Below are positions 1 to 10,737 of a stretch of DNA of 64,000 bases, piece by piece; the first letter of the stretch is position 1; every line of letters starts with the position of its first letter. Below the pieces are notes generated by a model that was given only the letters and a program-made list of their open reading frames with translations, was not told where the DNA came from and ran no database searches. The stretch is from Ectocarpus siliculosus. Its lineage: Eukaryota; Sar; Phaeophyceae; Ectocarpales; Ectocarpaceae. The stretch lies in NCBI GenBank assembly GCA_000310025.1, contig FN648368.1, positions 46,156-110,155 on the forward strand. Reading direction: 5' to 3'. The position numbers were made by a program, and so were the translations under genes.

Positions 1-360
1 TTTTTTTTTGGTAACAGGGGTTTTTGTTTGGGCGCAGGGGTTAGGGAAACAGCCCTGCCCCCCCCCCCCCCCCCCGTCCCCTTTTGCCCACATACTTTGG
101 TAAACAGGTTGTCGCGCCGTCCGACGTGTCTTGTCTTTGGGTGTTTATCTTTATTGTAGCATGGGTGTTTGTTTGGCGTACGGGCTACGGCAACAGTGCC
201 TGTCAGTCCCCCCCCCCCGTCCACTTTTGCCCACGTGTTTTTGTAAAGTCGTCGCACCGCCCGACGTGTCTTGTCTTTGGTGTTTTTTTGTACGGGCTAT
301 GGCAGCAATGCTTGGCATTGACCCCCCCCTTCCCCACGTTTTTTGGTGTAAAACGTAGCT
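1..360. repeat. Left array of ~120-140 bp repeats (C-rich spacers)
   Basis: Two full copies and flanking partial copies of one unit are visible. Each contains a segment like CGACGTGTCTTGTCTTTGG (at ~122 and ~263), then GTACGGGCTAYGGCARCA (at ~178 and ~291), and ends in a run of 7-19 C. The units are diverged but in the same orientation. The unit end (GGCAGCAATG then C-run) is the reverse complement of the unit start in the array at ~800-1315, so the two arrays face each other. No protein-coding gene is supported here. Confidence 0.6.
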
Positions 361-799
361 ACACTGTGCTGTGTGCGACTGGCGTCGGTGACCTATGTGC
401 TCCAACGTGGTGCTTTATCCGTCCGGGTACCCCTCCTGTACCCGCGCAGGCTGCTTCGGTAATGATTGAATTTTGATTTTACCGGTACGCCGGGGAACAA
501 CGGTTGCATTGTGGGTCGTTGTCAGGGATCGACTCCCTCTTGAAGCCTTCTACAATCCACATATCCATACCCCAAGTATCTTGGTGTGGACATGTGCAAC
601 TTCATACCGTTGGGTAAATAGTCGACATTTGGACCGTCTTGAGCGTCTCATCAACCTTCCAGAGGTGTTCATGCGTAGACGACTGCAGACGATTGCAGTT
701 GAGAAAAAGACCTGTCTTGCAATACCACCTCCGATCTGTGCGACGACCTACACCGCATGCCTCCCAAGCCGCAAGGACAGGTACATGGAACAAATATGC

Positions 800-1315
800 A
801 TGCATACCAAGAACGCCGATTGCACATGGGACGGGGGGGGGTTCTGCAGTGACAAATATTGCTGCCGTACCCGAAAACAACGTCACGTACGCCACAATAT
901 AATGACCAACCGAAGAGAACACAGGCTGAAGGCACAACACAAACAACCAGATGTGTGCAGCGGACGGGGGGGGGGAGGGGTGGTGGCAATGAAATTCATT
1001 GCTGCCGTAACCTGCACCTTAAAAGAAAGTCACGCATGCCACAGCATCATGACCACCCCAAGAGAACACAGGCCCAAAGGCACTACAAAAAAAACGCATG
1101 CGTGAAGGGGACGGGGGATGGGGGGGCTATGAAATGCATTGCCTGCCGTAGCCTGCACCCAAAAAGAAGTCACGCACGCCACAACATCATGACCACCCGA
1201 AGAGAACACCGGCCCAAAGGCACAACAAAAAAAACACATGCGTGAAGGGGACGGATGGGGGGGCTATGAAATGCATTGCTGCCGTTGCCTGCACTATAAA
1301 AAAAGGCACGCACGC
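800..1315. repeat. Right array of ~140 bp tandem repeats (G-rich spacers)
   Basis: About four tandem copies with period 137-140 bp. Landmarks recur at ~852, ~991, ~1127 and ~1264 (ATTGCTGCCGTA-like) and at ~912, ~1056 and ~1197 (CGAAGAGAACACMGGC-like), each unit ending in a G-run. The copies at 990-1315 are the most alike. Orientation is opposite to the array at 1-360. The ORFs that run through here have the composition of repeat translation and are not called as genes. The sequence between the arrays (361-799) shows nothing recognisable. Confidence 0.7.
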
Positions 1316-1349
1316 TGAAACCTCTATGCAAACAGCACGCCGGACTACA

Positions 1350-3836
1350 TCACCTAGAAAGCCAGACAATGTCCTTGTGCTTCTTGCGGTACGCGAAGCT
1401 CGTAGTAAGCTTCCTCTTGCGCTCCCCGTGCCCTGCCTCTACTTGCTCTTTGTCGTTGGTGTCCTTCGCCCCAACAGAGCTAGAGTCCGCCTCCGGCTCG
1501 GTCGCCAACGTGGTCCCCACCCCGGCACTGCTGACCCATTGCGTGTTTTCCACCAGCTCGTCCATTCCGTCGAAGGTGTGCAGCATGTTGTGCAAGATGC
1601 AGCACGTGCAAAACACGTTGTCGATGCGCTCCTGCTCGTGGTACGCCATGGCGAGCTTCAGGATCCTGAAGCGGCCTTTCAGGATGCCGAAGAAGCATTC
1701 CACGTCCTTCCGCACGCTCTCCAGCCTCTTCGAAAAGAGGAGATCGTTCTCGCTCAGCGGGTACTTGGTGGGCTCCCATCAGGATTTGCCACTGCATAAA
1801 TAAACGACGAGAGGGGAAGGGAGAAGGGGAGGAAGGTTTCGATTCTTTGCTGTTATCAAGCTACGAAAATACAGCTCTCGGAGCTTCTGAAAGGCGGGGG
1901 AGCAGGGGCTTCGGTGTCGAAGGGAGGTGCGACAAAAACACCAATGAAACACCTCACGTAAACTTCAAGGGCAGGCGACCGAGGTTCTGCTTCCTTTCCG
2001 TTTCGGATTTCAGCACCATGAACGATTGGCGATGAAAACGTCCGAAACTGTCTGTGTGATTTCCCGAGATCAGAAATACTTCACTCGGCAGCGCTCTCTC
2101 GATCTCTCCCTCTCGTTCTCTGTCTCTCCATCTCTCTCTGTCTCTCTCTCCCTCTCAGGCCGGACACATACCTCTTCCAAAACACTACCGTTGGGCACCA
2201 AAAATACGACGCGTTCTATTCATTCACCTTGTGGTACCCGTTGTCGACGAGCAAGTAGCACCCCTTGAGCGTCGTCGTCGTGCCATCCTCGTTGTACACG
2301 TCGAAGGTTTTCTCTGTGTACTGCTTGTCCGTCCGAATTTTCTCCACCGCGGCATCCCAGCAGACGATGGTCTTGTCGTTCGTCGAGCCGGTGAAGCCCT
2401 CGGTCACGGCACTTGCACGGCCAGCGTGATTAACCGTGACCTGGTACCCGATCGTGGGAACCCCCTCCTTGCCCGTGTACGAACGGGGTAAGTTGTAGGG
2501 GCACTTGTTCCAAACGATATGAGTTACATCCATGGACCCCATCGCGCCCGAAAAGCCAAGCCGGTCGTACTGCTTCATGACGTGGTCCAGCTCGCCGTTC
2601 TGTTCCGACGGGAGGTAGATGTGTTCATCGTACATTTCCCGTGCGAAGTGCTTGCAGAACATGTGGAACATCGCCTGCACGGTCGCAGCGCTCATCCACG
2701 ACATCTGGTATATGCTTGCAAAGCAGTTGCCCCGGCCGAGTATGGTCAGCCAGGCCAACACCTGCACCAGCAAGTGCAACAAGGAACGTACACACGGGAT
2801 ACAGCGGTTCTATTAGTGATGTGGTGTGGTTGCCTGTACTGTTAGCCGTGCGGAAGCATCTCACGGGCGGGAGACTGAGTATTGTGCCATGCGTTAAACA
2901 ACTCAACGACTGTGAGTTAAGCCTATTCAGCGATGTCGCGCTGACTGGAGGACTCGTCTCCTGCGATATCTCGGACACCAGTTCAACCCAAGGTGACGAA
3001 ACAACGGCATAGCAGTGTATGTAGAAGAAGTGTATATGCTGCTATGGACGACAGCAGAGCGACCGCGGGAACTTTTTTCTAGATTTGGAGAGCTCGGCCA
3101 CCGGTCACCAAGCGCGTCTCGGCTAGGACGTACCACGGGAGACGGCATGCAGCTGAACAACAGTGCTAAAAATGCGCATGGTTCCTCCGCGTGATTAACT
3201 CTACACTCCATCAGCAGAACTCCCCTTCTTGTAGGCTATGGACAGAGCGTCTGTACCGTAACATTCCAGAATGCTTGTGCTCGACTGCTGCATGCGGAAG
3301 CACTGGTGCTCGACTATTGTACTGCTGTATGCATATGCGGAAGCACTGCTGTAGTTCCTCCGCTTGTATCAACAGCACTACAGCAGTATGTACAGCAGCT
3401 TCTTCTAGGTATGGACAGAGTCTGCACTCGTACGAATCTGACATACATGCCGTCAGTTTACCTTGTGCTCCACTGGGTGGCTTTGCCGACCTGCTGCATC
3501 GCAGCCCGCAGTGGCAAACCAGTTCTTGCTCTTGACCAACGCCACGAGCCGCAGGAAAAATGCGCAGGGGACGCGGAAGTCAAGGCGAAACTGCTTGGAC
3601 GTTCTGCTGTTGCTTTCCTCGAGGTCTTTATCCTCCAACATCCGTGCCCAAGCGCACCTCTCCACATATTTCCTCTGTCGCTGCGTTCTTGAGAGTCTAG
3701 GGCGGGTAAGGTCGGGGGCAGTATCCTCTTCCTCTTGCGACAAGTCGTTGCGTTGGACCTCATCGAGGGCCACCAAGGCCACCGCAAGCGCGGTCGCTGG
3801 CAGCAGGGCATCATCACCCACGCCGTTCTCGGCCAT
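1350..3836 (-). pseudogene. PIF/Harbinger-type transposase, three exons, frameshifted
   Basis: DDE transposase of a PIF/Harbinger DNA transposon (cut-and-paste mobilisation). Exons read 3836-3462 (start MAENGVGDD), 2761-2228 and 1791-1350. The splice joins are clean: HK|gtaaac to gtgcag|VLAWL, and YHK|gtgaat to tgcag|WQIL. The first catalytic Asp is in GSMDVTHIVW, the second in LLVDNGYH, and the third acid in RKDVECFFG, all in family order, with the usual ILHNMLH motif downstream. Exon 3 is 442 nt, so not a multiple of three. It enters as WQILMGAHQ, but the conserved KRLESVRKDVE block lies in another frame, so a one-base indel sits at about 1750-1775, upstream of the third catalytic residue. 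Without it the protein would be ~449 aa, normal for the family. No Myb-like partner ORF was found. The frame is open upstream of 3836 to 4166, so an earlier start is possible. Confidence 0.85.
3235..3430. repeat. Short direct repeats inside the transposase intron 1
   Basis: A ~17 bp element (GGYTATGGACAGAG) occurs at ~3235 and ~3411, about 176 bp apart. Between them GCGGAAGCACTG occurs twice (~3295, ~3337), and CTGCTGTAGT has an inverted partner. This lies in the 700 bp intron between transposase exons 1 and 2. Confidence 0.4.
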
Positions 3837-5820
3837 AGAAAGAGAGCCCAGTCTGCCGATGTAGGGTGGAGTCAAGCAGGTGTCACTCCTGCTGCCTGCA
3901 AGCAGCGCCAGCGATGGCAGCCACTTCCACATTGGTGTGCTTGTGTGTGTGTGTGCCGTCGGCGTTGGCGCGCGATCAGAAAAAAAGAAAACATTTTTGG
4001 ACAGCCTCCACTTGTCCAAAACTGCCCCAAAAAAGACAGGATGGGCTGTCCAAAACGGGTTGTCTTTTTTTGTTGGTCTTTTTTCCCTGAAAAAAGAAAC
4101 CGTAAGAAGATGTTCTTTGGCGAGTTGTCTTTTTTTGAGAAGGAATAAAGAAAAAGACAGCCCCAAAAAAGAACCGTAAGAAATGGCCTAAGAAATATAA
4201 ATATGAAAAAAAAAAAAAACGGGCCGCTCGATCGGACCTGCGAGGCGGACTGCCAACAGGTCCGGCCGACGCCACACATCTCACGCTGTGGGGAACAGGG
4301 GACGGAGACGCAGAGACGCCATCGGTCTCCGGCTGCCACCGGTTCGCCAGCGCGAGGAACGTAATCGCTGTGCATGTCAAAGCAGACTCTAACTTGTACG
4401 TGTTTGGCCGCTCGGGTTCATCGAAGCGACGAGCTGTTTTTATCCCGATGTACACACGGACAAGTAGACACCCGCTCGGCAAAGCGTGCTTTCCGAAACA
4501 AAGCAATTGCAAGAGCACGACTTCAGCGAAAAACTTTTGTAAACCCCCGCACCTATTTTGCTCGTGATGGTGCCCGGAAAAAAGAGCCAACGACAAATTA
4601 GAAAACCTGCAAGCGCATTATCAGTACTAGAGCCGGCCCGAGGGGGGGGGACTAGAGGATGCACTCACTACCACAGGGGAGAAAAATCACCCAACGCACC
4701 ACGTACGAGACGCCAATCCACGCACCACGCACAAACCCCTGCTCGCCCGAGACTACTAAATAATTTTCTCTTCGACGAGCAACCGCAAGGCTTGTCTGAG
4801 ACCATCAGCAAAAATACCGAAGCCTCTTTGAAGTCGCCATGATGAATCTAATCTATTCGACGTTCATACTATGGTCCACCGAGACACGCAGCTACGCGCT
4901 TCAGTTCTCGGGGATACAGTTGCCGAAAAAATATCGAACCCCGCCAGCTCATGCTCCAAAACTCTGTCTTCTTTCACTCAATGTTTCCGCTGCCAACCCG
5001 GCAGCAGGTTTGAAGCACTTGCGAGCAGTAGTGCAATGCGAAATTCTCTCTTTCGTTTCGACAGGAAACGATGTTGACAGCAAAAGGCTCTCTATCTTCA
5101 GGCGGGCTAAGGCTCGCGATAAACCCCTAGCGTCCGACTCACATGATTAACGAGATCCCACACGACGTGGAAAGGCCTCACAGGAACGTGATTCGAGTGT
5201 CACAAACTCCCGGATTTTCCGAAGGTAAAGGGGCAGTAGACCGGCGTCCAGATCTAGCGGGATGGGAAGAAAAAAGAAGGCGGGCGTTTCAGATTCGCGC
5301 CGACCGGGTTCTGATGCTGAGTAAGAAAAAGACTCGCAACGACGCGTTGTCAGCAGAACGAACGAGAACGAAGACGGGTGCAAGCCATTTTGAGTCGGCC
5401 CCTTCAGAAAAAAAATAGTGAACGATACAAAAAAGAAAATAAAAACAGTGTCGATTAACTCAACGACAGACGTACAAAGGGTGCTAGCCGCGGACACGCA
5501 GCCCGAAGTTTATCGGCCGAAATGGTGCCACCTCGCTTCCCTTTCGCTTGAAAAAATGTTCACGATTGCGATATTGGTGATTTTCATTCCTCACAACAAG
5601 TAGTTGACTATACGAGTCTTCACCAAGGCTGTGCGCGTGTTTTTTTCAATAAAGATAGCCTCGGGCCTCGTCTGAAGTTCACTTCTTCGTTCCCAACCCC
5701 CCGCCTCGCGAGAGAGGCAAGTAAGTGTAGGTAACTGATAAAAATGAGAAGGTGGCGAGAACAGGAGGGTGGAGTTTACAACGAAAAAACCTACACGACG
5801 ACGATCACAAAAACAAGGTT

Positions 5821-5846
5821 AAACGAGCCTCCCTCGAGGCTCGTTT
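5821..5846. other. Perfect 11-bp hairpin
   Basis: AAACGAGCCTC (5821-5831) and its exact reverse complement GAGGCTCGTTT (5836-5846) flank a four-base loop. A pyrimidine-rich stretch follows. It lies in gene-poor sequence; its role is unknown. Confidence 0.6.
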
Positions 5847-6833
5847 CTATTGACTTGTTCTTCTTTCCCGCAAGTTAGCATGTGAGTGTTGCTTCGTCCA
5901 TTCGAGACTCTGGCGCACACCCTTTCGGTGTATGTTTGCAATACCAGCCGGGGTCACACAACACAGAATTGTGGTATTGTTTTTGGTGCTTTCTCCTGCC
6001 CGCCTTTCCTCGTCGGTACTACAGTAGTCTTCAGCAGTGTATGTGCGATGTTTCGGTTCGAACATTGCAAGTTTTTTCACCGCGACGAGATTCGAACCCA
6101 CAAGATACTTTCAGGAGAAGAGAGGAGGTTTACGAGGTTTCACCATCTGATAAAAAGGATGCGTTCTTGCCTCGGCGATGGTTTGAAAACAAATACTTCG
6201 AAGTAGATTTATGGCGGGCGTAGCAGATACCCTGATACTACTGAAAAAAACCCCGATGAATACATACGTGGGGAGAGGGACAAGAGGCGTTGGGGAGAAA
6301 TTGCGGTTTCTGTTCACTGAAGCGGGCTACTTGACAGCGAGAAGTGACGATCTCTGCTAACAGGCTTTGGCACACGTAGCATAACCTGGACGCCACTCGA
6401 TGCCAATTTCGTCAGTAAACTCGTCGGGCTGCCCGGTGGCGGCCTACAGCAGTAGACCGTGCAATTTAGCTGCAAATTCGAGAGTTCGAATCTCGGCAAG
6501 AAGCATGTCTCGGGCAATCTCCACTTCACGCACACAGCACGTTAAATATTGAGCGTTTGTTTGTGGATTCCGCGTGGGGTTAAGGAAGAACACTCACAGT
6601 ACTTGCAAAAAAAAACAAAAAAACACGCGCGGATCTCATCGATCTCCTGGCAGCACCGCCTGGCCCTTGTGTTTGCTGCTCCATTTACCGCTGTTGCTGC
6701 TTCCCTTGACTACTGCTCGCCTCCCTTGCTTTTGCGAGGGGCGGTGTGCTTGCTGATATGCAAAGATAGGCTTCCTTCTACAGCACACCTTCCTAGCATA
6801 GCATACAGAGAGATGCACAAGACGGCTACCAGA

Positions 6834-6985
6834 CTGTCTTGTTGAGCCTGCCCACAGGGGAGATATCGCTGTGTGCTGCTTGGGAAATCGTACAAAGATA
6901 GGTAGCTTCCGCTGACGCTATGAATTCATTGCTAATCTATCCTATTAGACTCTTTTCTATGGATGGAGATGGATTCGTTGTGCAT
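6834..6985 (+). repeat. Dispersed repeat A, copy 1
   Basis: A ~150 bp segment alignable by eye with 8922-9075. Shared blocks in order are CTTGTTGAGCCTG, ATCGCTGTGTGCTGCT, GGGAAATCGT, GCTGACGCTATG, ATTCATTGC and GAGATGGATTC. There is no coding potential. Confidence 0.65.
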
Positions 6986-7148
6986 TCAGATAAAAAAAGA
7001 TAGACCCACATTAGAGATAAAAGAACCTCTGGTACGTGATCTACAAGTCCAAAATCATAGTCGCTGCGTCAAGCACTACCAACGAAAAAACTAGATACAG
7101 CACTCATTTTTTCCAGTCGTATGACATACACAAAGCCCGGACCTATTT

Positions 7149-7323
7149 TCAAAGCTCGATTACTCCACGGACGAAGAGGATGCAAAAAGAAACGATACGT
7201 TTTCGGAGAGCTCTCAACCAGGAGGCGGCTTCAACGCCGCAGGTTTTGGCACTGGGACTCTTTCTGCTGTTGATGAATCGAGCTTTCAAAATCGGTCCAG
7301 GGGGTGTGCTATCTTGTGTCTGA
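7149..7323 (+). repeat. Dispersed repeat B, copy 1
   Basis: A ~170 bp segment alignable with 14933-15102. Shared blocks are CGATTACTCCA-like, AAGAGGATG, TTTTCGGARAGCTCTC, GGCGGYTYCRACGCCG, TTTYGGCAC, CGAGCTTT and GGGGGYGTGSTATCTTGTGT. Confidence 0.6.
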
Positions 7324-8138
7324 TACGGTTGTCCACTGCCTGCGTATGTAGCATAAGTTGAACTTGAACGCACCCATGCACATTTACCTGTTGAGATTGT
7401 TGTTGAGGAAACAGGCAGACAGCCCCGTGTGGACGTGAGGTCTCATGTTGCTGTGGGCGTGTGATATGCACCGACTGGTTGCAGCTCCCCGGGCTGCAGG
7501 GATGAGTGGCGGCTCGAATGGTGCACGCGTGCACGCCCCCAAAGCGGCGCAATTGTCAAACTATGCATTCGGTCAACACGTCTACTGCTGTACACCTGGT
7601 CTGCACTCCGGGAAAAAGGCGGCAAGAGACGCGGTTGGAAAATCTGTCTCGCCGCCTTTTTCGTGTCCCCCTTCGGTTGCCAACAAGGCAACCGCTCTAA
7701 CACACGCTAGCGTTGTGGTGCTGCTCTGTGGCAGAAGGAAACACGATAAACTGACGGTTGGTGCCACATTATTCTACAAAAGAAGCTTGAGCCGTTATTG
7801 CGAACCAACACACCTGTAATGTCACACAGCAGACGCCGAGCCAAAATTAGCACTGCTGTCACTTGCTTGCCGCTTGTCTTTTGCCGGACGCTTCTCGAGC
7901 TGGCCACCACTCGACCTCTTTATCAGTCTTCCCAGGAGTAGTGTTTGCTCTGGTGTTTACACATTGATAGTAGATCTAGGACTAACGCGTGCTGATTGGT
8001 CGGGCGTTGTTCGGCGTTGGTTCTGGCGGACGATTCCTCTCCAGCGCCCTCTCCCCGTTCCGCATTCCGAGCACCGCGCGCGCGGCGCAGCCGCGTGCGT
8101 CAGTTCGCGGCCGCTAGGCCGTGCTTTGGCCGCGGTTG

Positions 8139-8157
8139 AGGGTTAGGGTTAGGGCTC
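8139..8157 (+). repeat. Interstitial telomere-like tract
   Basis: The sequence contains GGGTTAGGGTTAGGG, two and a half TTAGGG units. A related degenerate tract on the opposite strand (CCCTGACCCTGACCCTAACCC) lies at 47008-47030 in a Sec24 intron. Confidence 0.5.
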
Positions 8158-8921
8158 CTTCCCAGTCAGTACTCGCTCGTCGTCTTGATTGAATGGAAGG
8201 TATATATGTACGTCTGCACCGACTCATGTCTCACTTGTCACCCAAAAGGCAGATACGGAACATCGAATATTCTTGGTTTTGTGGAATATGGTACTCTTTG
8301 CGATGACTTGCCGAAACGTTGGCATATCCTGGTTCCGGTACAAGTCTCCGTTCCGGATTTTTTCAGCGGACGATTCGAGATTCGAGCGACTCGCCGGTTT
8401 CCAGAGGGGTTGTGCGCCTAAAAGGCAGCATCTCCTCCTGTTTGTGTAAGGTGTGGAAGACACGCGCCTCGTTCACCTCTCGAGCGAGAGAAACTACATG
8501 GGCGGAACAGGATGTGAAGCGGCGAGGCGTCGCATATCTCCTGTGGTTGCACCCAGTCTTTGTTCGGCCTCCACACATATCTGTTGGCTGGCTCTCTTCT
8601 GCGTCCAGGCCTTAGGTGTACAGCAGGCCGGGGTACTCACTAAAGACTACATGCAACATACGAAAGTGGATATTTGCTGCAGTGCTGCTGCAATGCCGAT
8701 CATACAAAAACAGAATCGCACACATGAGCCTCCGCCTGACTCTTTATGTGGAGTCAAGGGCGAGCAAGAGTTTACCTGGAAAAACAGTGTGGCGCTCGAC
8801 CGTGTTTTCGTCAATCTCAGCGTCGTTCTATTCAAACGCTGCTTCGTATATACAACAAGTGTATTGTGCTAGGGCCGAATACTTCGCCACCCCCTCCCCC
8901 CCAAAAAAAAAAAAAAAAACG

Positions 8922-9075
8922 ATCTTGTTGAGCCTGTTACCCACAGCGGAGACATCGCTGTGTGCTGCTCGGGAAATCGTGGAAATACGTATATACAGGT
9001 AGCCTTCGCTGACGCTATGGATTCATTGCCAATCATATCTTGCTTTTCTTCGATAGAGATGGATTCCTTGGGTCA
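8922..9075 (+). repeat. Dispersed repeat A, copy 2
   Basis: Second copy of the repeat at 6834-6985, same orientation, about 2.1 kb downstream, preceded by an A-run (8903-8919). Small indels separate the copies. Confidence 0.65.
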
Positions 9076-9568
9076 TGTCGAGAAAATAAAATAAAAATAC
9101 CACAGACGAAAGAGAGAGATCTTCGGGAACTGCTGTCACGAAAAAACAAAAAAAGGAGGTCCACCAAGCGGACCCTAAAATCCAACCATCACGAAAGAGT
9201 AAGAGTATGATCTCGGCTGGCCCTCCGGCGCCAAAACGGCTCAAGAAGGTGTTGCTCCACCCTTACTTCTCCACTTCCCACGCAAAGATGGCATGCTGAC
9301 ACGCAAACGAACACTCACTTGATGAACGAAGACGCTCGGTTCCACCTGTGTTTACAAAAAAAACGGACTCACCAAGATCGACCCAACGACACGTACGTTC
9401 ACAGAGGCAACAGCACACACGTTCGCCTCTGTTTCCATCCACGGATATCAACGCTGTACGGATGCCCAACCACATGCGCACTGCTACACCAAAATGTAGG
9501 AACGCATGCGTCATCATCAAAAACTGGTCAGGACTTTTCTTGTCCTGCCACCGAGGTTGCCGTTGGTG

Positions 9569-10691
9569 CTACAGTACATCATCCTGCTTCTCACGGTACT
9601 CTTTGATGACCGCTTGCTCCATTCGTCGGAGGCCTTCCATCAGCATCTCTCGCGGACACGCAAAGTTGATCCGCACGTACCCCTCCCCGAGGAAACCTTT
9701 CCCGTCCGTGAGCCCCACGCCCGCTCGCTCGAATTCCAATGCCGGGCTTTTCCAGCTGAACGAACACCAAACACGGGACACAGGAAAGACAAGGAGAAAA
9801 AACAAGCGAAATAAATTAAGACGTCGAAAGCGGGAGGTGAGTCCATGGAGGGGGCACGGGTGGACATGCATTGGATCACGACCGATCTAAATTCGTTGCG
9901 TAAGGTTCTTCAGGACCTGTCAACACCGATGGTTGATGAACGAGCTACCGGGGTTACCGCTGCACGAGGCACAACCCTATACTTGACCTGACCAGAGATG
10001 GCCAACGCAAGAAATACAAATCCGCAGACCATCACAACAAAAGGCCCACGCACGACGCCAACGAAAACCGTGTGCGGGTAGTGTGCGGGTAGCCCGTACC
10101 GCTCACCCCAGCTTCGTCACGTCCACCCAAGCAAGGTACGTCGCTTCCATAGGGTCCATGCGGAGCTCCGGCAGCTTCTCCTCCATAAACGCGTACAAGG
10201 CGGCTCGATTTCCCCTCAAGTGCTCAAGCAACGCCTGTCGCCACGGCTCCCCCTCGGTGTACGCAGCCTCGCAGCCAACGTAGCCCAGCGGAGAGTTGAG
10301 GCCGATCCAACCCGCTGCCGCTCTCTCGAAGCCCACTCGCAACTTCTTGTCGGGGATTATCGCGTAGCTGCAGCCGAGACCTGGAACGTTGTATGTCTTA
10401 CTCGGCGCGTTGAGCAAGATGGTCCGAGAGGCAAAGCGCTGCAGGTTTGCAGAAAACAGAAAGAAAAACGGGGTAGATGGGGGGGGGGATTGGGTTCTAC
10501 TCGCCTCACTCCTTTCACGGTTGATAGGGAGAACGATCTTGATACTCCAGCCAACCGCGCGGAGTCCCAAGGATTCCGTTGGTTCCGACCATGGTACGAA
10601 AAATAGACGCTCATTGTCAAGCACGCGTAACCTCCACAGATCCGGACGGAATTCGCTCGCAGCGCTTCGAACCAAAAAAAACATAAAACAG

Positions 10692-10737
<46 letters not shown>

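Larger units (their letters stand above)
3837..9568. other. Gene-poor interval with repeats
   Basis: No coding gene could be supported on either strand; the ORFs are short, lack family signatures and do not join through splice sites. The first part (3975-4215) is A/T-homopolymer rich with repeated pieces such as GTCCAAAA and AACCGTAAGAA (at ~4098 and ~4172), and may be the upstream end of the Harbinger element. The rest holds a strong hairpin (5821-5846), copies of two dispersed repeats (6834-6985 with 8922-9075; 7149-7323) and a telomere-like tract (8139-8157). Confidence 0.5.

Noticed and set aside
473-1369. Overlapping 100-210 codon ORFs at the left end
   Set aside because: They cross the tandem repeat array and repeat its pattern; no motif and no codon bias.
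6440-6510. GAGTTCGAATCTCG, which looks like a tRNA T-arm, on the plus strand
   Set aside because: The T-stem pairs, but there is no matching D-arm, anticodon arm or acceptor stem upstream.
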